Assembly (NCBI GenBank): GCA_950295325.1
Contig: OX485804.1
Coordinates: forward strand, 13,022,001 to 13,086,000
Direction of reading: 5' to 3'
Source of the DNA: Polytrichum commune
Lineage: Eukaryota; Streptophyta; Polytrichopsida; Polytrichales; Polytrichaceae
DNA length: 64,000 nt
Shown: piece by piece, positions 23,466 to 34,500 of the stretch
How positions within the stretch are numbered: the stretch's first letter is position 1
How the letters are laid out: every line of letters begins with the position of its first letter
Made by a program: the position numbers and the translations under genes
The notes under the pieces: generated by a model
Databases searched by the model: none
Seen by the model: the letters and a program-made list of their open reading frames with translations, nothing else
Told to the model about the DNA's origin: nothing

Positions 23466-24868
23466 CTTTCCTTTCCTTCTTTCTCCTCTCTCTCTCTCGC
23501 TGTCACTCACTCTTCGCAATCCTCCAGATCCTCCTCCTCCATCAACTTATTTATTCTTCACCCGAGAACATTCCAAAAGCGATGCGAAACCTCAAAACCC
23601 CCACTCACTCATGTGTAATTGTTTTTGTTCTCACCGCATCTCCACACAATAGAGCTCCATGAATTGTCTTCCGGTGCGGAGCAATTTGCGAATTCGCTCA
23701 AGACTGCAGGGGTTTTAGCATCGGAAGCATCAAATTCACGGCGTCAATTGGCTGCGTGGATCGAGAGCGGCGAATTTGTGCAAAACATCGCCGCTCCAGC
23801 CAAGAAGAGAAAGATGGAGAGAGCATGCGAGTTGTTCGAGAAAATGATCAATTAATAGTTGTTTTCGCATTTACCGAAGAGGCCGCTCTATTTGATCTTC
23901 TTTGATAGTGCCGATTGTAGGTGCCACATAGGATTCAACAGTGTCTCCACCAACGTTTAATTAACACGTGTCACACTCAGAGGAAGGTGTTTTCCCCGGA
24001 TTAGAGAGCCCTCTATGGTAGTAAGTAAGTGACAAGGTAAATCTCCACCTGTCAAAGTTGTCCAAACTTATGCGAACATTTCATCACTACTCAAATCTTC
24101 CATATTTCAAATTTCCTCCCTAAACTCCTCTATCCCACCTTTTTTATTCATCATTTGGAGTGCCAAAACATAGGTTATTTCCATGTGAGTCTCTATGGAC
24201 CCTATCAACTAGGATTGTAGTTACTCTTTGGGCACGATAAGGCACTCAAAGAAGGGTTGTGTGGGTAGGTACACCAAATTGTCCTATGATGTAGAAAAAG
24301 TTAATGTGGGGCACTCTAATTGTCTAGTCAAGGTGAAAGTAATATGGATCAAAGGATTGTAAAGCATAGTCTAAGTGTTTTTGGTAAACTCCCACCAACG
24401 TCTTGAGTATAACTTCACTCTTTCTTATGATGCAATGTAAGTCCCCATAACCTCGAGCCCAACTTAATTTACTAATTATAATGTCTTGCACGAGTTACAA
24501 TACTTTCTTTATTTTGTACAATAATGTGATGTGTCTGCTACAATGTGCACAGTATGAAATCAAGCTAACTGAATTAGCGACAAAATAAAATAATTATAAT
24601 TATAATAATAGAGCCCACACTAAAAAGAAGAAAGAGTGTTGAAGTTTTGAAAGGATCCAAAAAATTGGATGCTTATGAATTGGCAACATAGGCATGTCAT
24701 TGGCACCTTTGGGTCGCTACGATATTCATCCCCAGCAACAGTTTTCATCCTTCAGGTCCCGCTTGCTGCTCTTGCTCTTTGGCTCTTGGATTTCGGACGC
24801 CGCACCGGCGATCGCAGTCTGGGAGTCACCACGCTCCTAGATTGCTACTCCTAGTGCTGGCGGTAACC
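23466..24868. promoter_or_regulatory. Divergent intergenic region between PEX12 (-) and the CINP-like gene (+)
   Basis: The two start codons are 1.4 kb apart and point away from each other. The PEX12-proximal part is CT-rich (23471-23500). It holds the open frame at 23643-23855 and otherwise A/T-rich DNA with no recognised gene. TATA boxes were not assigned. Confidence 0.5.
23643..23855 (+). CDS. Orphan 3'-exon-like open frame of about 70 codons
   Basis: From a CACACAATAG acceptor-like site at about 23652, an open frame runs to TAA at 23855. Its composition looks protein-like, with two helix-forming charged stretches (residues such as GAEQFANSLKTAGVLASEA and KKRKMERACELFEKM). There is no in-frame ATG until near the end, so an upstream exon would be needed. 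The only room for one overlaps the antisense of PEX12 exon 1 or its leader. I recognise no family. It may be the last exon of a small unannotated gene, a gene remnant or chance. Confidence 0.3.
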   Translation, partial: HTIELHELSSGAEQFANSLKTAGVLASEASNSRRQLAAWIESGEFVQNIAAPAKKRKMERACELFEKMIN

Positions 24869-27800
24869 ATGCAGATTGGAGTGGACCGGCTATGGCGACC
24901 CGCGGCGCAACGACAGGTGCGCAATGGGTGGGCAGCTCTTCACGCGGAACGCTCCGCCTGGGACAAAGCCTCCTCTTCCATGTTCCAGGCCGCCTCCGCT
25001 CTCGTCAACCTGCGCCTCAATCGCCGGTATGTTGTTGTTGTTTCTCCAACATCGGCATCGCTTGCACAACTATCATTATCGCAATTCAATTTGCACATCT
25101 GGAACAGACATGAGAGGAGGGAGTGCTCAACCAATTTATTTGATTCACTTGCAGAGCATTGAATGGAATTTCGAAGATTCCCACTGTCTTCGACAATTCT
25201 CGAATAGTATGATCCTTCTACATGCTTGCATCAATTCCCAGTCCCATGGACCATAGACCACTCTTATCTTATGAAGCTTATTAATGTGTTTGATGCATGT
25301 TCAGATTTATTTATGTATTTCTTTTTTGGATTGGTTTATTCTGTTGTGGAACTCGTTGAGAGATTAGCTTTGCGCAGGTACATTGGAACGTTGGACCTGG
25401 GTGTGCTGCAGGACATGGATGGGATTCGCAAGAAGGCGGGTGCCAAGTGGGCACGCGAGGAGGTGTCATTCAATAAACCCTTAAACCTTAAACCCTTTAA
25501 CCTTAAACACTTCGACCTCCCTCGCTCTTGGAACCTTTCAGAACTCAGGATTTGTGGATTGCAAGTGGGACAGGGTTTTAAACAGAGTTGTTGATGTGGA
25601 TTAGTCATCTGTAGACTGAAAGTAATATTCTGCTAATAAGGACTATCCTAATTTTGAGGGTTTACTCGTTTGTGCCTGGATGCATGTAATTAGGGCGTGC
25701 ATATGGAGCAGCTACTGAAGAAATTCGATGACCAGGTGAACATCTAACATCATGTGAACATGAATAATCTCCGCTAAAGTCTATTGTCTACTCCTCTTGT
25801 CACAATTCTTGGGGTCCCATGAGGATTGCAAATTCAAAGGCTTTGATGCTTTGCTTTGCTTTCTATTCACCTTTTTGTTGACAGAAAACTTAACGAGACA
25901 CCTTTGTTGGAAGCACTCTTGCAAATGGGGCTGTGTGAAGCCCTTCTTACATCACATTGCTCCCTTGCAGAGGTTATTGTGGGTTTCATGCAGTATATGT
26001 TGAGAAGTTGCATTTTAAGGAAATAAAAACCCTTTTCCTGCAAATGAGATCTTGTACCTGCTCTCTGGTGTTTAGGGTTTAGGGTTATAGGTTTTAAGTT
26101 TTTCCACTCAGCTTTTTTTTGGGAGGCATTTACAACAATCTTGACACATATCTTTGGCAGCACACAAGTAACCGACACATCTGTTGTTGTCACAGGTCAA
26201 AGCTTTTAGCGGAATTCTCCAATCGAGCAAGAGCATGAGAACCTACCGTGCAGGAGAAGGACCTCTTATTATGTTCTCTAACGAGCCAACTGTTGAGGGT
26301 GACACTGGTGATGGAGCTGGAGCCCCTGTTTTTGCAACCCTTCCACTTGCAACATTTGGTGAGCTCAACTTCTGGTTAATTCAATCTTGTAAAACGCACT
26401 GATAATGAATAGGTAGCCTGTCAAATTCTATATTCTCTTCTATGTCCACTTGGTTTAGGCTGGTGATGCCATGGATCTGACATGTGGAAGGAGTTGGAAT
26501 GTACGACAGAAATGCTTGCAGAGGAAATAGTGGCCATGTATGAGGCTGAGCTGAAACTCAAGGTATCATTGATCTCAACTGTCTGTGATCCAATTCCTTT
26601 ATGTCTCTTATGTATGCATTGTAGGGCTGTTTTTGTGAATTGATTTCAATAGAGTTATCCTTGAACTCAAATGGGATTTTTGGTCGGGAGTTGGTCCCCT
26701 TATGCTTTTGCATTGATTATAATATCAGTATTATGTTTTCCTCTTGTGGTGCATGCTCGGAGGTGGTATGTCAATTTGAATGAAGAGCGACTTCTTTTAG
26801 TTCATTGTGGGCCAAACTCATTTTTAGCACCTCTTGGCACACCAAAATGAGTTTGATTCTAAATGAACCGAGTGAAAATGATCTTGGTTCAAACCTCCAG
26901 ACTAGCTCCAAGGATGTGCCAAAAACTCACTGAACATGGAAGGTCTTGTTTGGAAAACAACCAACTCTTAACTGAAAACCATGTTGAGTTAGAGAATGAC
27001 TCCATTGTAGTGGTGTTTTTGTGAATTAAATACACTGAATTGTGCAAAGAAAAGGGTAGGGTGGGATGTCCTTCACATCCTGATGGCCATCGTGCTCTTT
27101 GGTATATGCAGTGGCTTCTAGCCTCAGAATTTCAGGCATTGATGTTTCCCAAGGCCCACACAAGCTTGCTCACTGACAGCAGCATTCAGGGTCATGAGCA
27201 ATGTGACTTGGCGTCTGAAACTTTGACAGTGAATGTCAACCAATCAAGGTTGCCAACTCTTGCAATTCCAGAACTTGTCCATCTTAGTTGGGGTGACTTG
27301 GGAGACATTTTAAAGAAGCGATCCAAGGGTGAAGTCTCACGCGAAGTCTTACAGGTAATTCCTACAGCTCTATCAGTTGCTTGTTCCAATGTTTGTGGCT
27401 TGGGAAGACAGAGATTCCAAAAGCTTGATACTGATGGCTTTGTTTCACACCTCTTGTACTTTTCAGCTAGAACTGGATCAAGGAAGATTACTTCTTGTAA
27501 CCTCTTGATACTGAGTAACCTCTTCTAGTTACTTAGTATACTGTACTATCTTCTGATAGGATGTTGTGGGGCTTATGGAGAACAGGTATATTTGACTGCT
27601 CTTTTGATTGAAGTCAATATCGACAAGAAGAGGTACGATCCTTGCAATGCCAAATTGACCTCTTGTCTGCACTTTTTTCAATTTATGCCCCTGGGTACTA
27701 CCCTACATGCCTGTCAGTTTCCCACTTACATGTCAATTTTCCACCCATACACTCCTAAGGTTATAATTGACACGTGTCATGGCGTCACTGGTTTAAGAGT

Positions 27801-28001
27801 ATTCATAAATCCTATGTGGCACTTGGAAATTAAATTGTCATATGGGTGTCTGAAACTGACTGTAATGTATGTTATATCCAACAATTCTGTGGGTTTTGAA
27901 TTACGATAGTCTGTTTATGCAGGATTGAAGACATCATTGCCATGGTGAATGATGAGATGACTGTGCCTCCCCCTAGTAGCCCTTCAAAAGTTGTCCGGTA
28001 A
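24869..28001 (+). CDS. CINP: CINP-like protein (cyclin-dependent kinase 2-interacting protein family)
   Basis: Proposed exons are 24869-25026, 25378-25462, 25694-25735, 26196-26358, 26510-26562, 27055-27354, 27560-27585 and 27923-28001, giving 301 residues. The start is the first in-frame ATG (MQIGVDRLWRP). Human CINP, as I remember it, aligns along the chain: an N-terminal helix (NGWAALHAERSAWDKAS...ASALVNLRL), a central coiled segment (HMEQLLKKFDDQVKAFSGIL), then PVFATLPLATFEMLAEEI followed by VAMYEAELKLK, which match CINP's TWP...F...MYRKELLLK spacing exactly. Metazoan CINP binds CDK2, MCM proteins and ATRIP in replication and checkpoint control. The C-terminal 100 residues (HLSWGDLGDILKKRSKGEVSREVLQ...) extend beyond human CINP (about 212 residues). 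Least certain are the acceptors at 26510, chosen to avoid a TGA in the longer exon, and at 27055, where 27111 is an alternative. Confidence 0.72.
27704..27869. mobile_element. Small MITE (about 166 bp) in CINP-like intron 7
   Basis: The left end TACATGCCTGTCAGTTTC and the right end GAAACTGACTGTAATGTA form an 18-bp inverted repeat with a few mismatches near the outer third. The body matches the copy at 17149-17310 in PEX12 (CCTATGTGGCA, CTTGGAAATTA, ACTGACTGTAA). The two copies sit in introns of adjacent, oppositely oriented genes. Confidence 0.7.
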
Positions 28002-29069
28002 ACACTCGAGACTTGTGACATAACCTTGTATATATGCTGAGAGTAAATTGCAGATGAGTTCATTGAAATTGAAGTACAACCTCATTACGGAAAAACCCTG
28101 TACTCTGCAAGTGGATTAGATAAATCCATGTTTTTGAAGTCCTCTTGAGAGATTTGGAGATTGTATTCTTCGTGCCAAGACACCTGAAATTCCAGGGTTT
28201 AGGCTGCAACATTTTTGACAACAATGTCCTGTTCACAATATTTGATGTGGCAATTGTGAGAAGATGTGTCCCTCTTTTCGAAGTCTCTTGTGGCTTTGCA
28301 TTGAAGAATAGCTTTAGGTGTATTGACAGCAAATCTGGAAAGTTTTATTTGAGAGTTAAATGTAAGTTCTCCAAGCAGGCACCTGAAAGATCTGGAATTA
28401 TCGCTCAAGGTAAGAATCAAATGCGGGTTAGAATATAGGTTTTGTGTCCTCTCCTCCATAAAATAGGGCATCAAGTAGATAATGGCATCACAACTTTCCT
28501 CCCACCAGGCTAAATAGCAGTGTCCCCTTGCATATATTGCACTTGGGTGTTCCTATACATAACCATCAACAAATATATAACATATGTCACATACAAATAC
28601 ACTTGGATTATATACACACCTACACATATGCAAAAGGTTAAACATATCCACAAAAAGTATGGATACATTATTATTCTAATAATTTAATTAGTAATCATGA
28701 AGTTTATTCATGCACAAAATAATATCCCAACACTTGTGCTTATCTATCCTTACATCCACCTACTCACGAACTTTCATGTAACTCAAGGATTAGGGTTGGA
28801 GCTTATTTTGCTACTTATCTTTGAGCTACTATATCCTACCACTTTGCTATATCACAAAGAATATATTGTAATTTTTTGGGGATGTGTCAACAATGCATAA
28901 AGAATTCAACTCTTTACTCCATAAATACTAAGAATTGCACATCATTAAAAAAAAAATCTTCACTACAAGCATGAGTCATGTGTAATTGACATGCATTGCT
29001 AGAAAAATATACAGATCTACCACAGTGGTAGGTATATATATTTAGTCTTGTGATGGAGGACGATTGTTG
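28002..29069. other. CINP-like 3' flank and intergenic DNA
   Basis: The first few hundred bases are the probable 3' UTR. Overlapping frames on both strands at 28060-28474 have no recognisable motif. From 28.5 kb on the DNA is very A/T-rich, with no gene seen. Confidence 0.45.
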
Positions 29070-29700
29070 AGGACTCATATGCCAATACACTAAATATTAT
29101 ATTTAGTGTCGCCAATTCTATTTGTCTTGCTTAAAAATATATTTTTTGTCTAATTAGTGTGGGTTAGAATTTAGTGTGGCCCACATTATTTTATTGTACT
29201 TGCCTTGCCTTCAATTGTCAACCAAATATGTTGGTGAAAAAACTCACTAATTTTTCACACTAAGAATTATAGTGGTCCACTTCAAATTATAATCAAAGAA
29301 TAGTGTGGATAATTGGGAATTAATGTGACCCACACTAAATAGACAAAACAATGTAATTGTAAGCTTAACATTAGAAAAAATTGGGCATACTAGATTTACA
29401 ATGTTCCAATCACTATCACTTACTAAGCGATTTTCATCCAAATTCCATCATTCGTGACAATGTTTCATTACAAAGACATTAGGATTTATAATATATATAT
29501 ATACATATATACATAAAGATAGATAGATTCCAAACTATGTTTCAATGATTGGCACTTGGATGAACAACAAGTAAGTTGGGATGACAATATTTGTAAACTT
29601 GTTCATAAGAAGTGTCACTAGCTAGAAAGCTTACCATAGTGGCATAAAATACCATATGACACTAAATATGATGTTTATTATAGTGTCACATATATCAATT
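29070..29700. repeat. Dispersed repeat, long copy, with a palindromic left end
   Basis: Ordered matches to 50760-51140 include CACTAAATATT.TATTTAGTG, CAATTCTATTTGTCTTGCT, ATTTACAATGTT, CACTTACTAAG.GATTTTC, GCA.TTGGATGAAC and CATAAGAAGTGTCA. The left end holds a 23-bp palindrome at 29087-29109. The segment 29152-29345 (arms TTAGTGTGGCCCACATTA and TAATGTGACCCACACTAA) is largely missing from the other copy, which suggests a nested MITE. Confidence 0.7.
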
Positions 29701-30571
29701 TTCTCATGGCAAACCTTTGGATGGGGGCCTGCCTACACTAGTTACCAAGGGTTGTGATCACCACTTCTTAAATTCTATTATTGGTTGAAAATTGAGTGGT
29801 GGTCTTGCATCATTGCATAGTAGGTCACCAAAATAGAATTCATCATATTAGAGAATGGATGAGAATATGACATGGAAACTTACTTGTTATAACGTTCGAT
29901 GGTCATCCATTTGAATTTGCAGCAATATTGTACCACCCAAATAGATTGTTTCAACAAAATTTTATTCTAATTTTAAAAACAAGGCTATTGTCCACTTTAC
30001 ACTATGTCCTACAGCCAAGGGATATGATCATGAAAATCCTAAAATCATATTTTTTCACCACCCTTGGTTACTAGTGGAAACTTGTCTTGAGTATCAAGAG
30101 GCCTCACAATTTCATGTTCACAATCCCCAAGTCACAAGTCCCTTGAAAACCCTAGGCTTCTTTACAAGTAAATGGTTGGGCAACCACATGGTAAACTCAA
30201 GGTAAGCGAGCCTAAAATGGACACTTTTAGTTCCCTGCCCACTTCTCCTAGAATATGAAACATGGAATTAGTGTAAGAGAATATCCAAATTGATGTTATA
30301 GCTAACCATTTTCCTTATAAATTTCAAAGCTCATATGAATATCTTATTCATTTTCAAAGTGGATATTCTCTTTTGTATTAATGATTCCAAATCCCTCCCC
30401 CCCCCCCCAATTATGTCAACTATTAAACCTAGAATGGTCAACACATTTTGAACACGTAGTCCAATCTCTTTCAAGCACACGTATCCGTACTTAGATCTAC
30501 ACCTAATCACACCAGTCAAAATATAGGTCTCCGTTTAACATAAGCAACCAAATTAGGCCCGGTTTACCTTA
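29701..30571. other. Intergenic DNA with a degenerate MITE-related stretch
   Basis: The DNA from about 29990 contains CCACTTTACACTATG, as in the left end of the 18768 element. It runs to a right end at 30568 shared with 16725-16845. A run of about 12 C lies near 30397-30408. No gene is seen. Confidence 0.45.
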
Positions 30572-31099
30572 GGGCCTGTTTAGACTTGGGGCCAAGGCCA
30601 TTGTGAACGAAGGCCAATATGTCCCATGTGGCATGCAAATGGGCCCCCAAGGCCATTAATAAGAAAGTAACCTAACTCCATTCATTGCTTTCATGTGTAA
30701 ACCTATTTAGGTGGGGTTGGGGCCATTTGGAGGCTGCAATTATGAGAGGGTTATGAGAGGTTCCAACGTACTCATGAACTATTATATGGATAATGATTAA
30801 AGTATAATAAGTTTAGAATTTCTCCCCTGCTATTCAATGCTCAAAGATTAAACTGCAACAAGCAAATAAAAGCTCTGACAATGGCCTCAACTAGAGGGAA
30901 AGAGTCCACAAGGTTGGGAGCTCTCTTTTCCAAGGCTTGAGGCCATTGTCATGATAAATAAAATAATTTATTTGTTAATTGGCCCCAACTCATGATGTAA
31001 ACTTGAAGAGGCGAGTCCCAGCCTCTCTACCAATGAGAGGAGTGGATTTCTTTCACCCCAACTCATTTTTGAGCCTTGACTCCAAGTCTAAACCCGCCC
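30572..31099. mobile_element. Tourist-like MITE, 528 bp, TTA target duplication
   Basis: The left end is GGGCCTGTTTAGACTTGGGG; the right end, reverse-complemented, is GGGCGGGTTTAGACTTGGAG. The inverted match is about 27 bp. TTA flanks both ends (30569-30571 and 31100-31102). These are standard features of PIF/Harbinger Tourist-like MITEs. It lies about 400 bp upstream of the POLI start codon, so it may now be part of that promoter. No transposase is encoded. Confidence 0.85.
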
Positions 31100-31102
31100 T
31101 TA

Positions 31103-31461
31103 GTACCCATAGTATCAGGTGTGGCATTCAATGGGAAGGAGGGTTCTAGGGCCCCTTTCACACTGTTATGAGGCTCAGGATTTTACTGCTACCCTAACCT
31201 ACGTGGAATCCGACGTGGCACCCACACCTATCCCCAAACCCCAAACCCCTGGCTTCCTCTCAAAGCCCACCATCTCTCCCTCCGTCGCCCAATTCTGCGT
31301 AGGTCTTCGTGTGAATGGCCGCCGTCTCGACAGTCTCGCGCCGAAACGACTCGCGCCTGAGAGATTTCCATTTTTGTTCTGAAAGCGCATGAAATGAGGC
31401 TCCAGTTTGATGGCCGGAATGTAATGGCGGAGGAATTTAGTTAGGTCTGGTTTGGTAGTGC

Positions 31462-31492
<31 letters not shown>

Positions 31493-31506
31493 GAGAGACA
31501 AATGCA
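31103..31506 (+). promoter_or_regulatory. Promoter and leader of the organellar DNA polymerase gene, with uORFs
   Basis: The leader has an ATG at 31315 opening a 25-codon uORF (MAAVSTVSRRND...) closed by TGA at 31390. A (GA)n run at 31462-31488 is of the type bound by plant BBR/BPC factors. A second ATG at 31502 is out of frame and overlaps the main start. No clear TATA box was assigned. Confidence 0.5.
31462..31488 (+). repeat. (GA)n microsatellite in the POLI leader
   Basis: About 13 GA units, 19 bp upstream of the main ATG, probably transcribed in the 5' UTR. Confidence 0.9.
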
Positions 31507-34500
31507 ATGTCAGGCATGGCAAGTATGCAAGGAGGGACGGTAGCTTCAACAGGGTTGGTGAATATACAAACCCTAAACCCTCGCCCGGTCATTCCCCGTT
31601 GCCGCTTGCCTGAGGATGCCCTTCTCTCGAGCTCGCGTTCCAGCTTCATTTCCGGTGCCAAATTGCGTACTACTCGGTATGTTACGTATAATTTTGATTT
31701 TCACAAATCTTTGCCCTTCGAACCTGCATGGGATCGTTCAAACTGTCATGAGCATTTTGTTGTTGAGGGATTGTAACTGGAGATACTAATTGGGGATAGT
31801 GCCTCTAGAAATTCTTTTTGTCATTTTTCTTATCTCTACCTCCTCTCCCACGTCGTTTTGATTTTGTGCGGGAGCAGTGTTGTGACTATATGTCGTTTGA
31901 AGTGCAAGGATTCATGTGATATGGATAAGGTTTATATGTTATCCAGGATTTGGACACTACATTAGATTTTGCAGTTCACATTTCTTCGCCCTTTGAACCT
32001 GCATGAAATTATCCAAAGTCGGTAATGAGCATATTGCTGTTGAGGAGATATAACTGGAGGTACTAACTGGGGATAGAGCCTCTAGAAATTGTGTTCGTCA
32101 TTTCTCTTATCTTATTCTCCTCTCCCAAGTCGTTTGGAAATTGTTTAATGCGGGAGCAGTGTTGTGACTATAAGTCGTTTGAAGTGCAAGAATTTATGTT
32201 ACATGGATAAGGTTTCTATGATATCCAGGATTTGGACACTACGTTAGATTTTGTAGTTCACATTTCTTCGCCCTTCGAACCTGCATGAAATTATCCAAAG
32301 TCGGTAATTAGCATATTGCTGTTGAGGAAATATAACTGGAGGTACTAACTGGGGATAGTGCCTCTAGAAATTGTCTTCATCATTTCTCTTATCTTATTCT
32401 CCTCTCCCAAGTCGTTTGGAAATTGTCTAATGCGGGATCAGTGTTGAGACTACATATCATTTGAAGTGCAGGGGTTTAGATAAGGTTTATATGATATCCA
32501 GGATTTGGACAGTACAGTAGATTTTGTATTTCATATTCTTTGCCCTTCGAATCTGCATGAATTTATCCTAGGTTGGTAATGAGCATATTGTTGTTGAGGG
32601 ATTGTAACTGGAGGTTCTAATGGGTATTGTGCTTCTAGAAATTCTCTTCGTCGTTTCCCTTATCTCATTTCCCTCCCCATGTCGTTTTTATTTTGTCTAA
32701 TGCGGGCACGGCGTTGTTTTTTGATCGAGCAGTGTTGTGAGAATATGTCTTTTGAAGTGCAAGGTTTCATGTACTATACATAAGGTTTATATATGGTATC
32801 CAGGATATGCACAGTACATTAGATTATGTTTGTCCACCTGTATGACATCTCTCCACCTAAGTTGGTTGGCACAGTTCCGCATTGTGATTGTAGGACGCTT
32901 AGAGTGTACTTGTTGCAATTCTGTATCTTCTTGGGTATGGTGGTGAGTGAGTAGGGGATGTGTGAATTTCGCTGAGTTTTATGAGTAGAGCGCACGGGTT
33001 CACAAATTTTATAGACTATTTAAATATCTTGATCATGTAATGAACCCCAAATCTTACACTGCAGTCATTGCTAAGTTTTGAAGTGTAACCACTTCAAACC
33101 TATGACAGTTCAAATTTTAGTACTAATGCTGGTGGCTTGAATGAGTAAACTTCAGCTCATGTCAACCTAAGAAATTATCAAATTGAGCAGAAGAGTGGAA
33201 TGCTAACACATTATGTTGATGTTATGGAAGGTCAACGTGCTGTTGTCTATCATTCTGGTGGTTCTGGAGTTGTCCATCGGGTTTTGCAATGGTTTTTACT
33301 GTCTAAGGTTGACGTGGGTTCTCACATCTTGTTCAATTATGCAGTCCCAGTGAAGACCACAGAGAATTGAAGAAGGCAGGTCACAGAGAGCACCTGTCAA
33401 ATGTGAAGCACTCAGCAACAATGAGTCCATCCCAAGGAATGTTTCTGTTTCGAGCCGCCATAGCTAGGCCAATGTTCAATAGAGGATTAGTTAGAAAGGA
33501 TCATAGTTACTACAGAATTTTAGTTGCTCATAAATCAAGCCTTAGAATAGAGAGTTATGATCAGAGGAGACATCCCAACAGGGCAGCTGGTGTATTAGGA
33601 CTTACAAACGACAACTATTCACAGACCATTAGTTCTGAAATTGCAGATGTAGATTTATCCTACCTCATGTCAAAGGCCAGGAATCAACGGCATATTGCAA
33701 GGGTTGGGAGGCAAGCGGTAATAACAGGACTCAATCCGACGATATCGAATCCTGTGCAGTATTTGAAAGAACCAGTTCAACAGCACCAAATTGTAAGTTC
33801 TCCGAATTCAGCAGTACAGTACTATCCCACCGGGAGAGTACCTGCTGTCACACGGACTGCTCAATCTGCTTGGGGGTGCTCAAGCAGGACTGTAAGAGTA
33901 GCCTTGCAAGCTCGTCTGAAGCATAAGAGCAATTTGCCTGACTTATCCAGCCTTCCACAATACTCACAACGGGACGGTAAATCGAGTTCAAGAACCCAGA
34001 AGCACCCTGTTGTTGCCAGACAATCTCTAGATTTGAGTTACGCGTCTTCAGCTGTGGACCTTATGGAGCAAGACCCTGGAGAAGCATGGGTACGGGCTGC
34101 CGAGAAATTAGGGTTTGGCCCTACACGATCTTTGGCTACATCAGCTTTCAGGACTGAGGCACCGAAAAGCATTGAACCTTTTTTTGAGGTGGCTCCCAGT
34201 AAAGATGCCACATCTTTGCAGGCTGTGGCTGTGAAGAGCAAATCAGAGAATTTACTTCTGAGATTGCAATCTGAGCCTTCCAGACCTGCTGAACAAGGAT
34301 ACGAGGAAATGCTGCCTTCAAGGGTACATGCTGATGGTAAAAGTGATGGCAAGTGCATGGAAAGGTCTTGTGTGGTGCATGAAGATGATGGTAAACCAGC
34401 TCCTAGTAAGAAGAAGAATAGTTCCAGGGTAAAGCTCACAGAGAACTGCAAGGGTGAAACAAATGTGGAGAGTAGTGCCTCTGTTACAGTACCTCTTCCT

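Noticed and set aside
25886-25989. Possible extra CINP exon in the 25736-26195 intron
   Set aside because: The obvious acceptor gives a stop within three codons in the required phase. Exons 25694-25735 and 26196-26358 join in phase to give a continuous CINP-like helix.
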